From Eonycteris spelaea (lineage: Eukaryota > Chordata > Mammalia > Chiroptera > Pteropodidae): a stretch of DNA of 64,000 nt. The position numbers and the translations under genes are program-made. The stretch lies in NCBI GenBank assembly GCA_003508835.1, contig PUFA01000144.1:992001-1056000 (forward strand), in the 5' to 3' direction. This document shows positions 1 to 14,314 of this stretch, one piece after another; position 1 is the stretch's first letter; each line of letters opens with the position of its first letter. Under the pieces are notes generated by a model. It had not been told where the DNA came from. It made no database searches and saw only the letters and a list, made by a program, of their open reading frames with translations.

Positions 1-739
1 CAAGGTATTTTCAAGGTAGACATTTGGCTTCCTTGAGTAAAGGATATAAGTAAACTGGCAAAAGAAGATTGGTTTGGCATAGACTACCCATTCATTAACT
101 TAACTCAGCTGATATTAGAAAAGGTATATATACTCCAGGATCAGGCTGATCCCTAGACAAGGGAACAAGGTTTTACAGATTATAACCCACAGGTACTAAC
201 TACACAGGAATTAATCAACATTTGGTGGCAGATTTCAGAAGTCCCTACTGACTTTTCTGGGGAGTAAGAAAGCAATGCAGTGCCATTACAATGCTATTAA
301 GTTGTGGCTAAAGCATAACTGGGGTGGCATAGCTTAGGAAAGCATTTTCTAGACAGGTGTGTGAAGGGAATGGGGAACACTGGGGCTAAATATTAGACAT
401 TAGTAACCTATCCTTTACCTCCGCTAAAGGGATACTACTTCTCTGAACTTTTCACCTTGAGCAAGCCTGTTGTCTTGCCCAACTCTGGACACTGGGTAAT
501 TGTTTAGTGACATAAATGGAATAGCTAATTCTAAAGGACCCTTGGGGAAAAACCACTGGATCAACATGGTTATTATAGAAAATTTTTATACAGAAAATTA
601 CAAAGAAAGGAAAATCATCTAATCATACCAGCAAGAGATAATTATTGTTTATATTTGGATATACTGTATATCCAATCTTTTTTCTATGTATATCTACAGA
701 AAAAAAATTATATATATAATTGGGACCTACTATTTTATA

Positions 740-1450
740 ACATACTTTACCACTTAATATTTGGGAAATGTTTATCACATCTGTAAATATTCTTCAAGAA
801 TATGATTGTTTATTTTTATATATTCAATAATGTTAATTATGCCATAATTTATTTAATGAATCTCCTGTAACAATTCTAATTTTGGTTGGTTTCAGTTTTT
901 CCTATACATATAATAGTATATTAAACAGTTGTGTAAATATTTGTGCACATCTCTGATTTTTTTGGATACACTTATAGTAGAGGAATTAGAAAACCAAATG
1001 TATTCAAATTTTAAGGATTTTAAATATATATATAGTCATTACTCTCAAGAAAGTTTGTGCCATTGTAGACTCCCACCAGCAATACATGTTTTCAACCAGT
1101 ATACAAACTATATATTTGACATTTCTTTTAAATGTATCGACATTTCTTTTTTAAAAAACTGGCACCCTACCATAATTTTCATTTCTTGGTTTACTGGTAA
1201 TACTGAACATTATTCTTAAGTTTTGACCTTTTAACTCAACTACTAAGAATATATCCCTGTGACTTACCTATTCATTGTTCACTTTTGGGGGCGGGGGGGA
1301 ATTTATCATTTTTAGTGATTTATAACAACTTTCTGCATATGAAAGATATAATCCCCTTATCATGTGTTAAAATCATTTGCTCCAAGCTTATAGTTTTACT
1401 TTTGATTCTGTTTATGGCATTTTAAAAGTTTATTTTCCTATTCTTTATAT
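740..1450 (-). mobile_element. L1M remnant, antisense
   Basis: The wording matches the antisense of an old L1 3' region: GCCATAATTTATTTAATGAA, a passage equivalent to the usual 'two-base-pair-per-line' L1 linker (TTTGTGCACATCTCTG), then TAGACTCCCACCAGCAATAC. It is strongly diverged. The 96-codon frame at 929-1219 lies inside it and is not a gene. Confidence 0.55.
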
Positions 1451-4400
1451 GGGAGAAAACATATATATGGATGACAACTAAAGAATTCATATCTTTAATA
1501 TATAAATACCCTTCGAGTTAATTAAGAACTAACTTTTTTCATATTATTAGTCTCTCCTGAACATTGTCTATATATCCAATGGTTAGATTGGAAAGTCAAC
1601 TAACAAGTAAATTACCAACCACTGTTTACTTACAGAGTATAGGTTAATTAACAGTGACTTGATAGTAGTTACTTACTGTTTTCTATTGAATAGCTAATCC
1701 AATTCATTCAAAACTCATTGACCTTAAAGATAAGCAAAACTGATCTGTTAATCCTATTCTTCCAGGAAGAGGCAAGCAATATATGCAAATCCTGCATCAA
1801 GGCCATGTAATGAACTATAAACTCAACTAAATTCAGAGACTGAAAAACAGCTGAAGATATCTTCTGAAAAAAACATGATCTAGTCAACTGTGTATATTAT
1901 TTTATGATAATTCTATACCAGTTACACACATAGCTGATGTAAATATATACGGTTATAAAATGTTCTGTGTGATAACACATTCCTTTATTGTTTTCTAACC
2001 AAGTTCATATACTACTCACAAAATTACACAACATTTCATATCGTGTTGTTCTTTCTCATCATGGTATCCTAAGTAATTGATAAAACATTAAATTAGTTTA
2101 TTATCTGTACATGAGATAACAGTAACATAGTCCCTCTCTCTATATATATTCTATGAGTACATGAAAACAATTTGCTTCAACAAAAGTAACATCATAACTA
2201 AATATAGTTATAAGCCTAAAATCCATTCTGGGTAGTTAATTCTCAATCTGTGCTTCTGCCGGAGTTGATTCTTCTTGCGCAATACTCTAAATTAGAAATA
2301 TATTTTAAAAAAATGACTGGTTATGGCACTTTTCTTTGTAATGATTAAAATTATCATGGAAATTTGTTTTTTCAGAGAAAACTTGTTGGAGCCAAATTTA
2401 AAATATTCACTAGCACATTCTCTATAATGTTATTCTTCTAGGAAATATAAGAGTAATAAAAAAAGGCATACTTTGAAGAAATATACTTGTATAAATATAT
2501 ATAACATAATGTTACAAATCGTTAATATTCAGTAAATGAGCCATACCTGCAGATTGAAGATTGTATCACTAAAATTAATCACTATGCTTTAAAATAATTT
2601 GCTCTTTTTAAAAGAATTTGTGAGTGTGTGAGATGAGATGCACAAAATTTGTAATACAGTAAATAGAACTTTTCATTTCTACATAATTGGCAAATTGCGC
2701 TCATGCTAAAATAAGGTCACAGCTAGAAATTTCAGTATAGATACATTTTATCAGAATGGAGAAGTTGATTATATTCCTAAGAAAATATTCAATCAAAAAG
2801 GGTTTTTTTAAATAAGAATGTTTGGTAAACAAGGTTTCTTCAGTAAATTCTACATATTCTGTAAATTTAAAGAGCATTTTCAGGCCATCAAAATTCTAAC
2901 ATTCTCTCAACTACTCTGACAAATCTGAAGGAAGAGAAATATTAATGTACAAGCAGATTACCTTTGTCCAGCAGCAGTTGAGATTCAGGGCATATTCCAC
3001 TTTAGGCACAAATTTTGTCAATAATGATTCTGCTTAGTAAGTCCCAATTAGCTTGTTCCATTAATTTCCCATGTTTTTCCAAAACAGGTGCCCAATTTAG
3101 GTCCAAGACACCACTGTAATCACTCTTTCTAAGCAGAAAAGACTCTTTTACTATCAAAGCATTTATAATTAGCAGGACTTGTGTGCTTTCCCAGTGTCGG
3201 CATCCATAGCTTTTTTGCCAAGAAACAATGGGGAACAGTGGATAGTGAAAGAGTGAAGAAACAGTACAGCCTCTGGTCCAACATAACAATTGCATCCAAG
3301 TCCACCCAAAATTCCATACTCCACTGTATCTGATCATCACTCCTCCTTTCTTGCCCCTGCACTAATTTCAAGTTCTGAGCTTTGAATTCTTTGCCCTACA
3401 CCCTCTCCCAACCCACACTCTGTCTCTGGGACCCCTTCTTTCCTTGCTTCCTTTTATGGGATCCTATAAATCACTGAAATTAGCAATTAGAATGGATCCA
3501 CCCAAGAGCCAGAGGATGGTTTTATTTGTGAAAAGCAATGAAAGCAATAAAGTACAGAAACTACTTTACGATTGATACAATGTCTACAATCCTTGGTGAA
3601 TACTTGGCCCTGACAGAACAGAACCTCATTCTGTCTGTCACGCTATTTAATAAATTGCAAAGTGAGAGTGCAACCCACCATGATATATTTTTGTCTGCTA
3701 TTCATAACAAAACAATCTTGATGTTATAGAAGAAAGGCCTTTCTTCTAATTGAGAAGTCTGGAACCCTATGGTCCTTTTGAAGTGTGACTATATCTCTTA
3801 TTTTTACTTTTTCTAAGTTATGTAGTGATACAAGAAACTCCTCTTAATGATAAAGGATAAAGAGAGCTTGCACAAAATGAAACATTTTGCAAGTAGTCAT
3901 GTTAAGCTAAACCTAAATATGTGTGTTTAAGTTGAGATGAGAGGAAAGACAATGGTTCAATTTTTCTGGTATTGTGAAAATGGTCAACTCATGGGTACAC
4001 TTGTGTGTGCCATGGATATTGGTAGTGGATATTTTCAGTATAGAATAAAACTTCATTAATCTGAACACCAGGGATGTTGAAATTGATCATTTGCCTTTAC
4101 TTTAGCAACTGCTTTGAGAAAAAGACGGGTCTTGGAGGCCCAAGACAAAGTGATCCTGGCGCTCAAAGGGTGTATGTTTAAGAGTAAGGACCCGTGGGGT
4201 TGATCAGGGAAGGAGTTTCAGAAGACTCAAATAAACCAGTGGTTGAAATGTTACAGAGTAAATAGGCATTGGACAGGCAGGGGCTGCAGGATGTTTAGAT
4301 AGTGGTGGGTTGGAAGGGTTAGGCACTATAAACACTGAGTTTAAGAACTCTGAACCCCAATAAAGAGCTCCAGCACCCAGCATTGGTGAAGGAGCACTGA

Positions 4401-7400
4401 GGATTCTGGGTGTGGCTAGTTAGCAGGACATGAAGAATCATAGGGATGGCTGGAAGAGCAAGGGACTGAGTACGAACCATTTATAAAGATACGATATGAA
4501 GCACTTGGAAGCCTGTACCATATTTTTAAGTCTTCTCACTTGACCGAAAATAATTGTGTAGATCTAAGAAGAGTGCAGATTAAGTGCTAGGGCTGGAAAT
4601 ACAATCCAGAACTGTGTGATCTAAAATTCAAGCTTTTCACCACTATGTTATACAGCTATTTGGTGCATATTTATGGTGTGCGTTGTCCCTTACATACATT
4701 ATCCTTTACATACTTGATCTTCTTCATAAAATAAACATAGAATTATTCTGTTTTATAATTGTTTCCCTTACCAACTCTTGTGTTCATGTACACTTTAGGC
4801 TTGGGAGAGTTGATAACAATGGTTCCAGGTGTCTAACCCTAAGCCTAAGAACTATATTTAAATAAAAGCCAACTCCTTTTATAGGGAACAGTCCCAGAGC
4901 ACCATAGTAAAACTACCAATGATTTGGGCCACTTGTCTGTCAGATAGCAAGCCGAGAAACTAAGATGAAAGGAAAGACAATGGTCTAATTTTTCTGGTAC
5001 TATGAAAACGTCAACTCATGGAGACACTTGGAAACATCCATGACCTCAGACTCACCAACGTTTTTTCATTTGGAATGTTTTGGGCTCCTGTATAGAAAAA
5101 ACAGAAATATAATCTTCACTGTTTCCTCAATAGTGTTTCTACTCATTAGATAATAATATGTAATAGTAATTTTTTTTTGCGAATTATAACTTCATTTATA
5201 CAGGAAATAAATGTGATTCCAAGGAATACAGGAAGCAAATACGTGTGGTAAGCAAGTTAATTTTTAAACTACCTGTATTTTTTTTTAAACCGAACTATGG
5301 TTCTGTTGTTTGAACATATAGTTCTCTATAATACTGTCTAATTATATTTCACAGGTGGAGTTTGGGATTATATAAAGTAAACAGATAGTATGTTTTAATA
5401 ATGTGATGGTTGGTGAATCAGATCCTTAAGTTTTGTCCAGTGGTTTGCTCTGCATTTTCTTTCCTTTCAGGGCAGCAATTCTCCAATTCCTCCACCATGT
5501 GGACATAGTAATCACAACAAATGCAGGGATCCTGGTCCATTAGTAGGGTATAATATTGTTAATGTGAACCTGAATTAAAGAAGACTTTTTAAAAGGGAAT
5601 AAAGATGGAAAATGTGCCACCAGAATTACAATACCTGTCTGGGATGCTTTTTCTCATCTCTAACATAAGGGGTTAGAGTAGATGAAAGCTAAGCATTGTC
5701 CTTCCAGCTCCAAGAGTTTATGCTTCTGTTGTTTCTGACAGGCCTATGAAACCTGCCAAGAGCAAACCCCAAGCAAGCTCTAAGAGAACACAAAGGCTTC
5801 TCTTAATTCCTTGGGTTTAGCAACTGTTTCACTTCAGAATCTCATTTACATCCGCTGGCTATGGAACTGGAGCCTGCCACTTTTATTTCAATCTGGATCA
5901 CATGGATCAAGATCAGAGAGAATCAGGCATTCTTATTGATAATATGCACATGAAAAGAAATTTAAACAATAAAGCTAGAGAATATACTATAATAAAAATG
6001 TTTCCATGACAAAATGATTTTTAAAGAAGGAGGGGTAAATTTCTTATGAAGAAATCATGAAATATTTCTTAATCACAAATTACATTCATGGAAATAAGAC
6101 AAACTTCCACAGCTTTCAGAGGTTTTGCAATTTAAAGATCCTAATTTCTGCCCTGATGCAGCTAATAAAAATTCCCAGAGGCTTTTTAAAGAGAAAATCC
6201 ACTAGTAGATTGGACTCCAATGTTCCAAGAGATTCTTTGACATAGAAGTAATTTATGGTGTAGATGATTTGCAATGCCCCTAGTGATAGAAGAATAGGTT
6301 ATATAGGGGAGAGAAGTCCATTTGAAAATATTTAGAAATAAAGGCCTTCTAAAACTAACAAACACAGAAGAATTAATAAAAATGTCGTGTAATCGTTGAA
6401 GTACTCTGTTGTTTTTCTTCACTTAAGACTGCATAATTTTCTAGATTTTTAAAAACACAAAATATTTAATTTATTCTAGATTTATTTTACCTGCATTAAA
6501 TTATTATGTAATGAAAATATTTCCTGAAGATTCTATCAGCAACGCAATGTTCCAGTACGTACATGGCACAACACACCATAGTATAAATTGTATTTAACCT
6601 ATACTATTGAAAATAAATAGAATGCATAACCCAAGAACCAACTTAAAATGCAAGTTCTCTAGGGTGGACTTAGGTGTGTTTGATTATAGGTAATTGATTA
6701 GGTCTAATCACCAAAATAGAAAGCTGCTAATTTGCCAGAAGTCCATGTTTTATAACTGGGGCATACCAGTAAAAAGTAACACTGGAATGAAAGCACAGAC
6801 TTGAATGTTAATTCACCCACATTCTGCCTACTAGCCCCATTCTCCTCCCGAACTACACCCCCACGTACCTTTTGCATGCAGAGCTCTCTCTGAAGCTGTG
6901 AGAGTTTCATGCGTGGGAAATCAGGGGGAATCAAAGCTGCCTTATACAAAAGCATATGGTTAAGAGTCCAGGGATGCTGAAAAATACTACATGTTAGTAT
7001 TCTCCCTGTAGGCAGCTCATCTGAGTATAAGACCCTCACATTTTGCATTTCTTGTGCTGAGGGTATTTAAGTTAGTAACCTCAATCCTGTAACACCAGGA
7101 TTTGTTTTCACATGTAGTTTCCTTGGATTTTTTTTTTTTTTAACCTACTTTGACAAAAAAGAGGGAGCCAAATAGGAAAAGAAGGCAGGGGCGGGGGAAA
7201 GAATAAATCATTATGCAGCTCTCAACCTCCACAGGGAAACAGCAGTACAAACCCCCAGATCCAGAATTGTCAAGCACTGGGGCTGTTTGTTTACAAGTCA
7301 CAGAATCAGTTATATAACTAGATAAATTAAGGAAATAGATGAGTGTTCGAGGGGAAGGAAGACTGATACTTTTTGAATTAGTCAAGAGACTTCATCTCTG

Positions 7401-9664
7401 AAATAGATTCATACAGATTTTGTTTACTTAATTTTAGTTGCTTTATGAATTTAGTTTTTGAGTTTATTGTACCAAAAGTACTGTGTTTCTATGCAGATAA
7501 CGACCCCTCATTTTATATCAGTAATTTTAAATATCTGAAAACACTTTCTCACCAGTGGAGCTGTTTGTTAACATATCGACACGCATTTATAAAGGAAATT
7601 GGAATACCCTTTTATCTGCTGACTTAGAATTCCTCTGTCTGATTTAATGAGAGAAATATACTACATGACCAATGGATCAGTTCTAAGTCCCCCACCCCTC
7701 ACCCCACAACATCTTTTTTTTATTGGTTGTTTTATTTTATTTTTTGTTTAAGTTCTAGATTTATATAATGTTTATAAAATGAAGAGTTTTAAAATATTTC
7801 TGCATAAATACTTTTTTCTTTTTGAACCTGAGACAGTGTGAACATTTCAACTCTAAAGAAAAAAAGTTGGAAAATTAAGTAGTTTAAATAGGTCATTACA
7901 TTAGATGAAAATAAATTTTATAAATACTGTAAGCTACTTTCAACAAAGCTCTTTAGTTAGAAAGTTTTTATGATCTTTTAAATACCTGTATTTATATTTA
8001 ATACTCTTTAAAAATAGGATTTTTCTCCCCTGAAAACTTAAAAACCAGATTTTAGTGCTGTAAGAGTATAATTAATCAACTTCATATAGCAAGTTAAACT
8101 CAAATTACTGAGGTTTCAGTCAGTAAGTTTGAGGGACATTGTTTTCTCTCTCCTGTAGCTAACTTGTTCTTCAAATTGGGTCAGTTTAGTGTTATGTGTT
8201 ACTCCCTAGGGAAAATCCTAGGGGAATTGTTGGAGAAGAATTATGTTTTTCACCAGGCAGACAAAAGCTGAATTCAGGCCCTCAGGGGACCTTCTCAGGG
8301 TGTTTTCTGCTAATGGTGCCAGAGCCCCTGGACCAAGAGGGAGCTGCACACCTGAGATTTGCTACCCAGAAGGCCGCTCAGCTCTTGTACCTGCCACAAT
8401 AGACACTGAGAATAGAGATTAAGTCCAAGTCGATCTTTCAAGGTGTTTGGGAAATGGCTATTACATTCTTGTTTAATTTGAGTCTTACAATAGAGCAGGA
8501 TATGTGGTGGTCTACATTTTCTGCAAGAGTTTACAGGTAGGGTTGAGTTGATTCACTGCTTAGAGATAAGAGGCGTGTGACCAACTACAATAAAAGACCT
8601 ATTCTCATTGGTAATGTTTCAATAAATATGTGTTTCCAGCCCAGGAGCATCATTCAACCTCCATAATTGAAAATCTGATATTTACCAGCTTTGACGTCTG
8701 TTTAATAAGGGTTCTCCATCCATTTAATTGTCAGCGAATGTTAAACAGAGTGAATGATAAAATGAAAGAACAAAGATGGATATCAATTTAAGTCTGACTT
8801 CTCTCAATTGCTATTCAAATTCTTAGGAGCTACTGGATATTAAGGCATTATCATTCCAATAATAGGCCATGAAGTTGATTTATGTAATTAACATGGAGAT
8901 ATATTGTATGAACAAAATTTTATACATATTTATATATTGTATGGGTTATTAATCACTGTTTAAAGGTAGTGATAGTGTGCAGAGGTGCCTATGATTTTTT
9001 ATTACCTTTATCTTGCCTGCTGTCCAAAGGCATAAGAAAATATATTATCATTTTAAATGATTATCATAATTATAATGATACTTTATTAATAATGCCCTAA
9101 TTTAAATTATAAGCATAACTTTTTGAGTACTTTTAGGTATAAGAGCTAATTTATACATTATTAGAGTTCATTATTACTTCTATACGTTTCTTTAAGATGT
9201 GAAATGGCATCTTGTCTATTACAAGATGAAGATGGGATGGATTTTAGATATTTCAAATACTAAGTATACTTCATTTCCATATGTGTATTATACTTTAATG
9301 CAGTATTTAAAAGGTACTGATTATATAACATGCACTTTAATTTGGCATAAGAAATTATTAAAATTGAGTGAACTAAGTCCATTCTCAAGAGAGGATATAT
9401 GTAGCTTTTGTTTTCTTCAATAAAAATACATAAACGTATTTTTTAAAGTATTTTTAAACTACCTATCTTTCAAAATAAATTTTAACCGATGATTTTAGTG
9501 TGTGTTTTTGAACTCTCTGGGGATGGGACTGAAGTTTCATTAGAATATCTTAGTTGAATTTTTAAGTTAAGCGAGAGGTGACAAAGAAGAGAAAAAAATG
9601 CCTGTCTATACAGACAGAGAAGCTCTAGGTATAACTTCTTGGAGGTGGTTGTTTGAGGTGGTAG
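1450..9664. other. Intergenic, little recognised
   Basis: A+T-rich sequence downstream of CNRIP1. Apart from the direct pair at 3933/4962 I recognise no element or exon. Open frames here (for example 3002-3340, 6704-7048 and 8196-8402) lack any recognisable domain or codon pattern. 1-740 is likewise unassigned. Confidence 0.6.
3933..5031 (+). repeat. Direct pair of about 70-bp related segments, 1 kb apart
   Basis: 3933-4002 and 4962-5031 share about 87% of bases by eye, including GGAAAGACAATGG, TTTTTCTGGTA and TCAACTCATGG, in the same orientation. Sequences outside the pair do not match. It may be a small local duplication or two copies of an unrecognised interspersed repeat. Confidence 0.75.
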
Positions 9665-9798
9665 AACGAGAATGGACTGTGGAGTCCAATGGAGTGGCTT
9701 TAAATCTCTGCTCTATTTCTTAAGCTCACTGAGCTTCGGTTTCCTCATCTATGATATGAGAATGTTGCTGCACAGAGTAGGTGCTTAATACCACTACA
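9665..9798 (+). mobile_element. MIR SINE fragment
   Basis: TTTAAATCTCTGCTCTATTT, the core-like GAGCTTCGGTTTCCTCATCT and the GTAGGTGCTTAATA ending follow the MIR order. A minus-oriented LTR starts directly after it. Confidence 0.7.
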
Positions 9799-10310
9799 GA
9801 AAAATCAGACTGGCAAGAAACCAAGCACCACTTGGAGAGTTGGAGAACTCAGGTTTATTATGCCGGCAGTCCCAGAAGAGCTAGCACTCTGAAAATCTGG
9901 ACCCCAAGCTCAGGGGTAACCTTACTTTCATAGGATTTAACAAGCAAAAGCAATACATCTGTTATCTAGATAGAATAAGCAAAGGGGATACACATCTGAT
10001 ATCTAGGCCGAACAAGCAAAGGGGTGGATGAGTCTTCAGTTGATCTCGAGGTCACCCTGCCCTTCTGTCTATGCAGCAAACATGTCTGCAGAAGCAGAAC
10101 AAAGAGCTGATTACAGGCTTAGTCGTTTGAGTGAAAAATTCCTCTTCACTATTATTGCAGGCAGGGGACATCAACGAAATGACCTGATGTCATTTGGACA
10201 TCAACCAGATGACTTACAAGGTTTTTTCTTAAGTGCTAGAATTAAATAATTGTAAAATAGATGAACCGATTCCCCTTCAGCAATGAGTAATTGAAAATTC
10301 CACCGAAGAT
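9799..10310 (-). mobile_element. ERV-type solo LTR, inverted
   Basis: On the minus strand the stretch ends in an LTR R/U5 pattern: an AATAAA signal, then CCTGAGTTCTCCAACTCTCC, AAGTGGTGCTTGGTTTC. The plus-strand text from 9930 to 10030 carries two or three copies of a short motif (AACAAGCAAAAG, ATAAGCAAAGGG, AACAAGCAAAGGG), and GACATCAACGAAATGAC recurs as GACATCAACCAGATGAC at 10168 and 10197, in keeping with U3 repeats. No internal coding sequence is seen. Class and exact ends are uncertain. Confidence 0.65.
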
Positions 10311-10868
10311 GGCAGAATAAGCTATTAAAATGGCTTTTATTAAACCTTTTTCCTTTGCCTTTTGTCAACTATAAATAAAAGCTACTCTATTCATAGTCTA
10401 AAGCTGAGGAAATAAGCTTTTGTAATATGCTAGTATTTTCACCTCAGGAAAAATAATTGTACCTAGGAAAGCCAAAATGTTCCTGTGTTTAATCCTACTG
10501 TTTGAAGTATAAAGATCTGTTGTATTTTTAGCCTAAGTTGAAAAACCAAGGGTTGTTTTAAAAACTTTAAGCAATGATCAAGTGTCATATAAATTCTAAG
10601 TTACGAATTGCCTGAGGACCTTAATGTAGCACATTTAAATACTAATTAATTTTTATCAACACCCCTGTGGTGAAATCATTATTATCCCTCCTCCCCTTTA
10701 CCAGGCAGGGAGATGAAGATTCCAGGAGACCAAGAAACTCACCCTGGGGATGCGTGGAAGAAGTAGCTAGGCCAGAAAATGAAGCCCAGGAGGTTGGAAT
10801 CAGATCTGTTTAAGAAGAGACTCATTCCTCATGTATAAAAAACATGTCTGCTTCAATTTAGACTGATA

Positions 10869-10873
<5 letters not shown>

Positions 10874-10910
<37 letters not shown>
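10874..10910. repeat. (GT)n microsatellite, about 18 copies
   Basis: Uninterrupted GT dinucleotides. Confidence 0.98.
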
Positions 10911-10911
<1 letters not shown>

Positions 10912-12037
10912 TGGTAGGGACCAGTTTGTATGTCCTACTAAGACTCTCAAAAATGCTAGCCATTTGTTTCCAGGGCCTGCAATCACATATTATTTGTTGG
11001 CAATGCAAACACTTTAATCTTTGAGATCTAAATTTACTTACTAAGCTTCAAATTGTTCCTCTAAAAATTCCTTAAAAATGGAATTCAAGAAGAACAATGA
11101 AGACTGAAAGCAACGAGGAAAATAAAAATTTCCTCCTTATTAAATAAGTGGTTTACTTGTTTATTGTGGTTTTACTTTTAGATTTCTGTCTCAATAACAA
11201 TAAATTGTAAGATAATCCAGAGATTATTTTGTAGTCTCTTCCTCTACCTCAACCATTTTGTACACAGAGGGCTCTTATTACCCTTTCCAATTATACATTG
11301 GCCAATGATTAATATAGAATGTTGTATAATGGGTAACACAATGTATAAACAACTTTACTCTTTCAAACACTTGGTTAATATAGCACATTTACTCATTTAA
11401 CCAAGTAATTTGTGATTAGAAGAATCCCAGGAATGAGCCAGAGAATTAGCTGTGATGACTTTGATTTAGTTAAATTTGGTAAATAAACATCTAGTGCAAT
11501 TTCTTCTTCGAAAGCTAAAAATTTGACAACTTGGTTCTGATTTATGATTTTTGAAAAAATAGAAAGATTGAATGTGTCGAGAGCCAGTATAACATCCATT
11601 TGTCCACGTTTTATTTTCCAAAAAATCACTTATCCTAGAGGCTGCTTGACTATCAGTATTGGGTGGTATGAAAAATGGAATTCACCATCACTAGTAGTTT
11701 CTTTTTTTTTTTTTCATAATAAACTTCAGTATTGGTTTGTATAGCATCCATGTAACTCTTTTCTGTCATATTTTTGGAGTTGCAATATTTAAAATAATAC
11801 TTCGAAATTTTTGACTACAATATAGAAAAATAGGATTGAATTTGGTCTTATGAGATAGGTTTCAGCTTTAAGGTACTGAAGTATATTTCTGAAAATGAGA
11901 CTTGCAAGTGTTTTCCACTAGAATATTTATGAATATAGTAATTTAGGCAGTCATTCCTGAGTAGATTATGACATGCCAGTAGTTGAAAGATGAGAATAAA
12001 ATCTAAGGTGTCCAGTTGCAACTAGAGAAAGACATAA

Positions 12038-12039
<2 letters not shown>

Positions 12040-12069
<30 letters not shown>
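12040..12069. repeat. (CA)n microsatellite, about 15 copies
   Basis: Uninterrupted CA dinucleotides. Confidence 0.98.
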
Positions 12070-12071
<2 letters not shown>

Positions 12072-13988
12072 AAAACTTTTTAAAAAACCCACTTTTTTAT
12101 TTTTTAGGATTGATACTGTGTGGAAAAGGTCTACACATTTGGAAAACTGGTTTTATGACTTTTTCTGATAGACTGCTTTCTTTCCTGTTTCTGGGTTAAG
12201 AAAAAAACGCTTGAAATTTTAATTTTTGTTTCTCAAACAAGACAAAACCGGTTAAACTGCTTTATGATAACTCCTGAGCCAGGAATTGAGGCCAACAGTC
12301 ATGAAAAAATAACCACGAGTTGACTTTTTGTGTTTGTATATTAATACCCTCAAAGAAAAGGGTGAGTTGTTTATGTCTTTAAAAATAATTTCAGACGCAA
12401 TGAAAGAATCTTGATATTACTTTTAATCATACTACTACCCACTCTTTTTTTCTGGCAAAGAATTTGTGTCAGTAAAGCCCTTCCTATCCAGAAATTACTG
12501 AGTTCAAATACATGCTAAATGCCACCATTGTTATTGACAATTGTATACACAGTAAGATTAAAGCCATCAGCATACATTTTAAAAGCCTCGGCTGATTGAT
12601 ATTCTTAAAACCATCACATTTTAGAGAACTTTCTAATAAAGAGCCTGAGAAAAAATCAGGCAAGATTGTTTCATTGAGCTGTCCCATTTCCCTCTGGGGC
12701 CTATTAAATACTATACAAACAAGCCTGCCTCTTATTTCGCTTTTTTGGCATCGGGACACACCTCTTAGGCAAGTGGAACGAGACTTCTAGAACTGTTTCA
12801 TCTTGAACAGTTTGTTATTCGTATTTCACGCACTCTTTTTTTCACACCTGTTTTTCACTTGAGGATATCAGAGTATCTGAAACTGATCAAATCAGCTGAA
12901 GGTAGACTAGGATACAAGTATTTCAGAATAGGACATTAATGCTGTCCTGGGTATATCGTGCTTGCTGGCGCAAGTTGTATGACATCTGGGTGGAAGAAAA
13001 AAACAAACTTCAGAAATGTCTCCTCGCCTCCCTCGCAGGGTTACAATGACTAGATAGGCCAAGAATTAATCAGAGAAGAAAAGAACCCATTTTTAAAGCC
13101 ACGTCTTATAGATGACATATGCAGAGGCCACATGCATTGTACATTTCATCACTTAGACTCTTATGCAGATATCGACATTTATCTGAACATGTAGGAGAAT
13201 GGAGTCAAAGAGCAAAAATGTGTTTACTTTGGCCTCGTAAAATTCATGGCTGGGAAAATCTTAGGGGTATAGAGTCTTCTGAATGTTCACACCTAACACC
13301 CATTACCGTTAATAAGGGATAACCACATACGTTGAAAAAAAAAACATGCCCTTTAGAATTGAACTTAGACCTTGGGGACGAAAAGATCTCCCCAGCTAAC
13401 AGCTGAAGAGAATCGTACAGTCTCGAATTTGCTCCCTGCTGACCTGACATCATTGAATTTGGAAAAGCAGAGCCAGGTTCATCCAGGGGTAGCAGAGAAG
13501 AAAACTGTTTTGAAAAAAAAAAAAAAGAGAGGTGATTATAATTCAGGCTTTTAAATTAAGTCGCACAAGTCCCTACCTAATTATATCATGAAAACAAGCT
13601 CCAGCTCCAAGTTCCTAGGAAAAAGAAGGTTGTGGTAGATTTATTCTTGTTTACTACTTTTAACCAACCAAGTTTAATTAATTTTTCTTTAAAAAATAAA
13701 ATTAAACCCATATAAAAATTAGATAAAATTTTAATATGGAAACCAATTTACATTTAACTTTCAAGGATTCATGGTGAGGGGAAATAGGTGGTAAAAATAA
13801 TCACGACCCACAGAAAGTAACAAACCTTGAGTTATATCCCAGCACCAACCTTTTGACTCCAAATGTGAACAAGGGGCCAGCCAGTTACTGAAGGAACACA
13901 GTCTTCAGAAACACTTGTGGTTGGAATTGGATGGGAGGTGCTGAGAGGAGGTCAAAAGTAACCAAAAAATAGTTCCGCTTTTAAAAGG

Positions 13989-14095
13989 TGTATAACTAGA
14001 ATATATGAGATCTTACCTCCCTGGCATATGTCATCAGTTTGGCTCAAATAAACCGCTATAAAAAGTCCAAAAAAAAAAAAAAAAAGGTATAACTA
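13989..14095 (+). mobile_element. Short polyadenylated retro-insertion with target-site duplication
   Basis: About 70 bases of unique text (13999-14068) contain AATAAA at 14047-14052 and run into a 17-A tail at 14069-14085. The eight bases TATAACTA stand directly before (13991-13998) and just after (14088-14095) the insert. An AATAAA about 16 bases before the tail suggests a 5'-truncated copy of a Pol II transcript, inserted by L1 machinery. The source transcript is not recognised; the wording GTTTGGCTCAAATAAACCGC is like an LTR 3' end. Confidence 0.5.
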
Positions 14096-14314
14096 AGCCT
14101 AAGTCAGTACAAAGCACATAATACATTTGCAGTCACTTTTTTGCCTTAACTATTTTTCTCACCTTTGAAAAGTACCCTTTGAACTAAGGGGTAAGGAAGA
14201 AGAAAAGTCAAGGTCCTCAGTAATTCATTACATGGGGGCTGTAAATGGATCTCTGAATAGTTAGAGCTCTTAACTGTCATCAGAACAGGACAAGGATTAA
14301 CAAGGAAAATTTTG

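Larger units (their letters stand above)
10311..14314. other. Intergenic, little recognised
   Basis: Contains the GT and CA microsatellites (10874, 12040), poly(A) runs at about 13337 and 13512, and the short retro-insertion at 13989-14095. No gene is visible; the plus-strand frame at 12596-12790 and minus-strand frame 12484-12759 overlap and are chance. Confidence 0.6.

Noticed and set aside
10871..12069. CRISPR-like or other spaced-repeat array
   Set aside because: Only simple dinucleotide microsatellites; nothing in the window has regular repeat-spacer structure.
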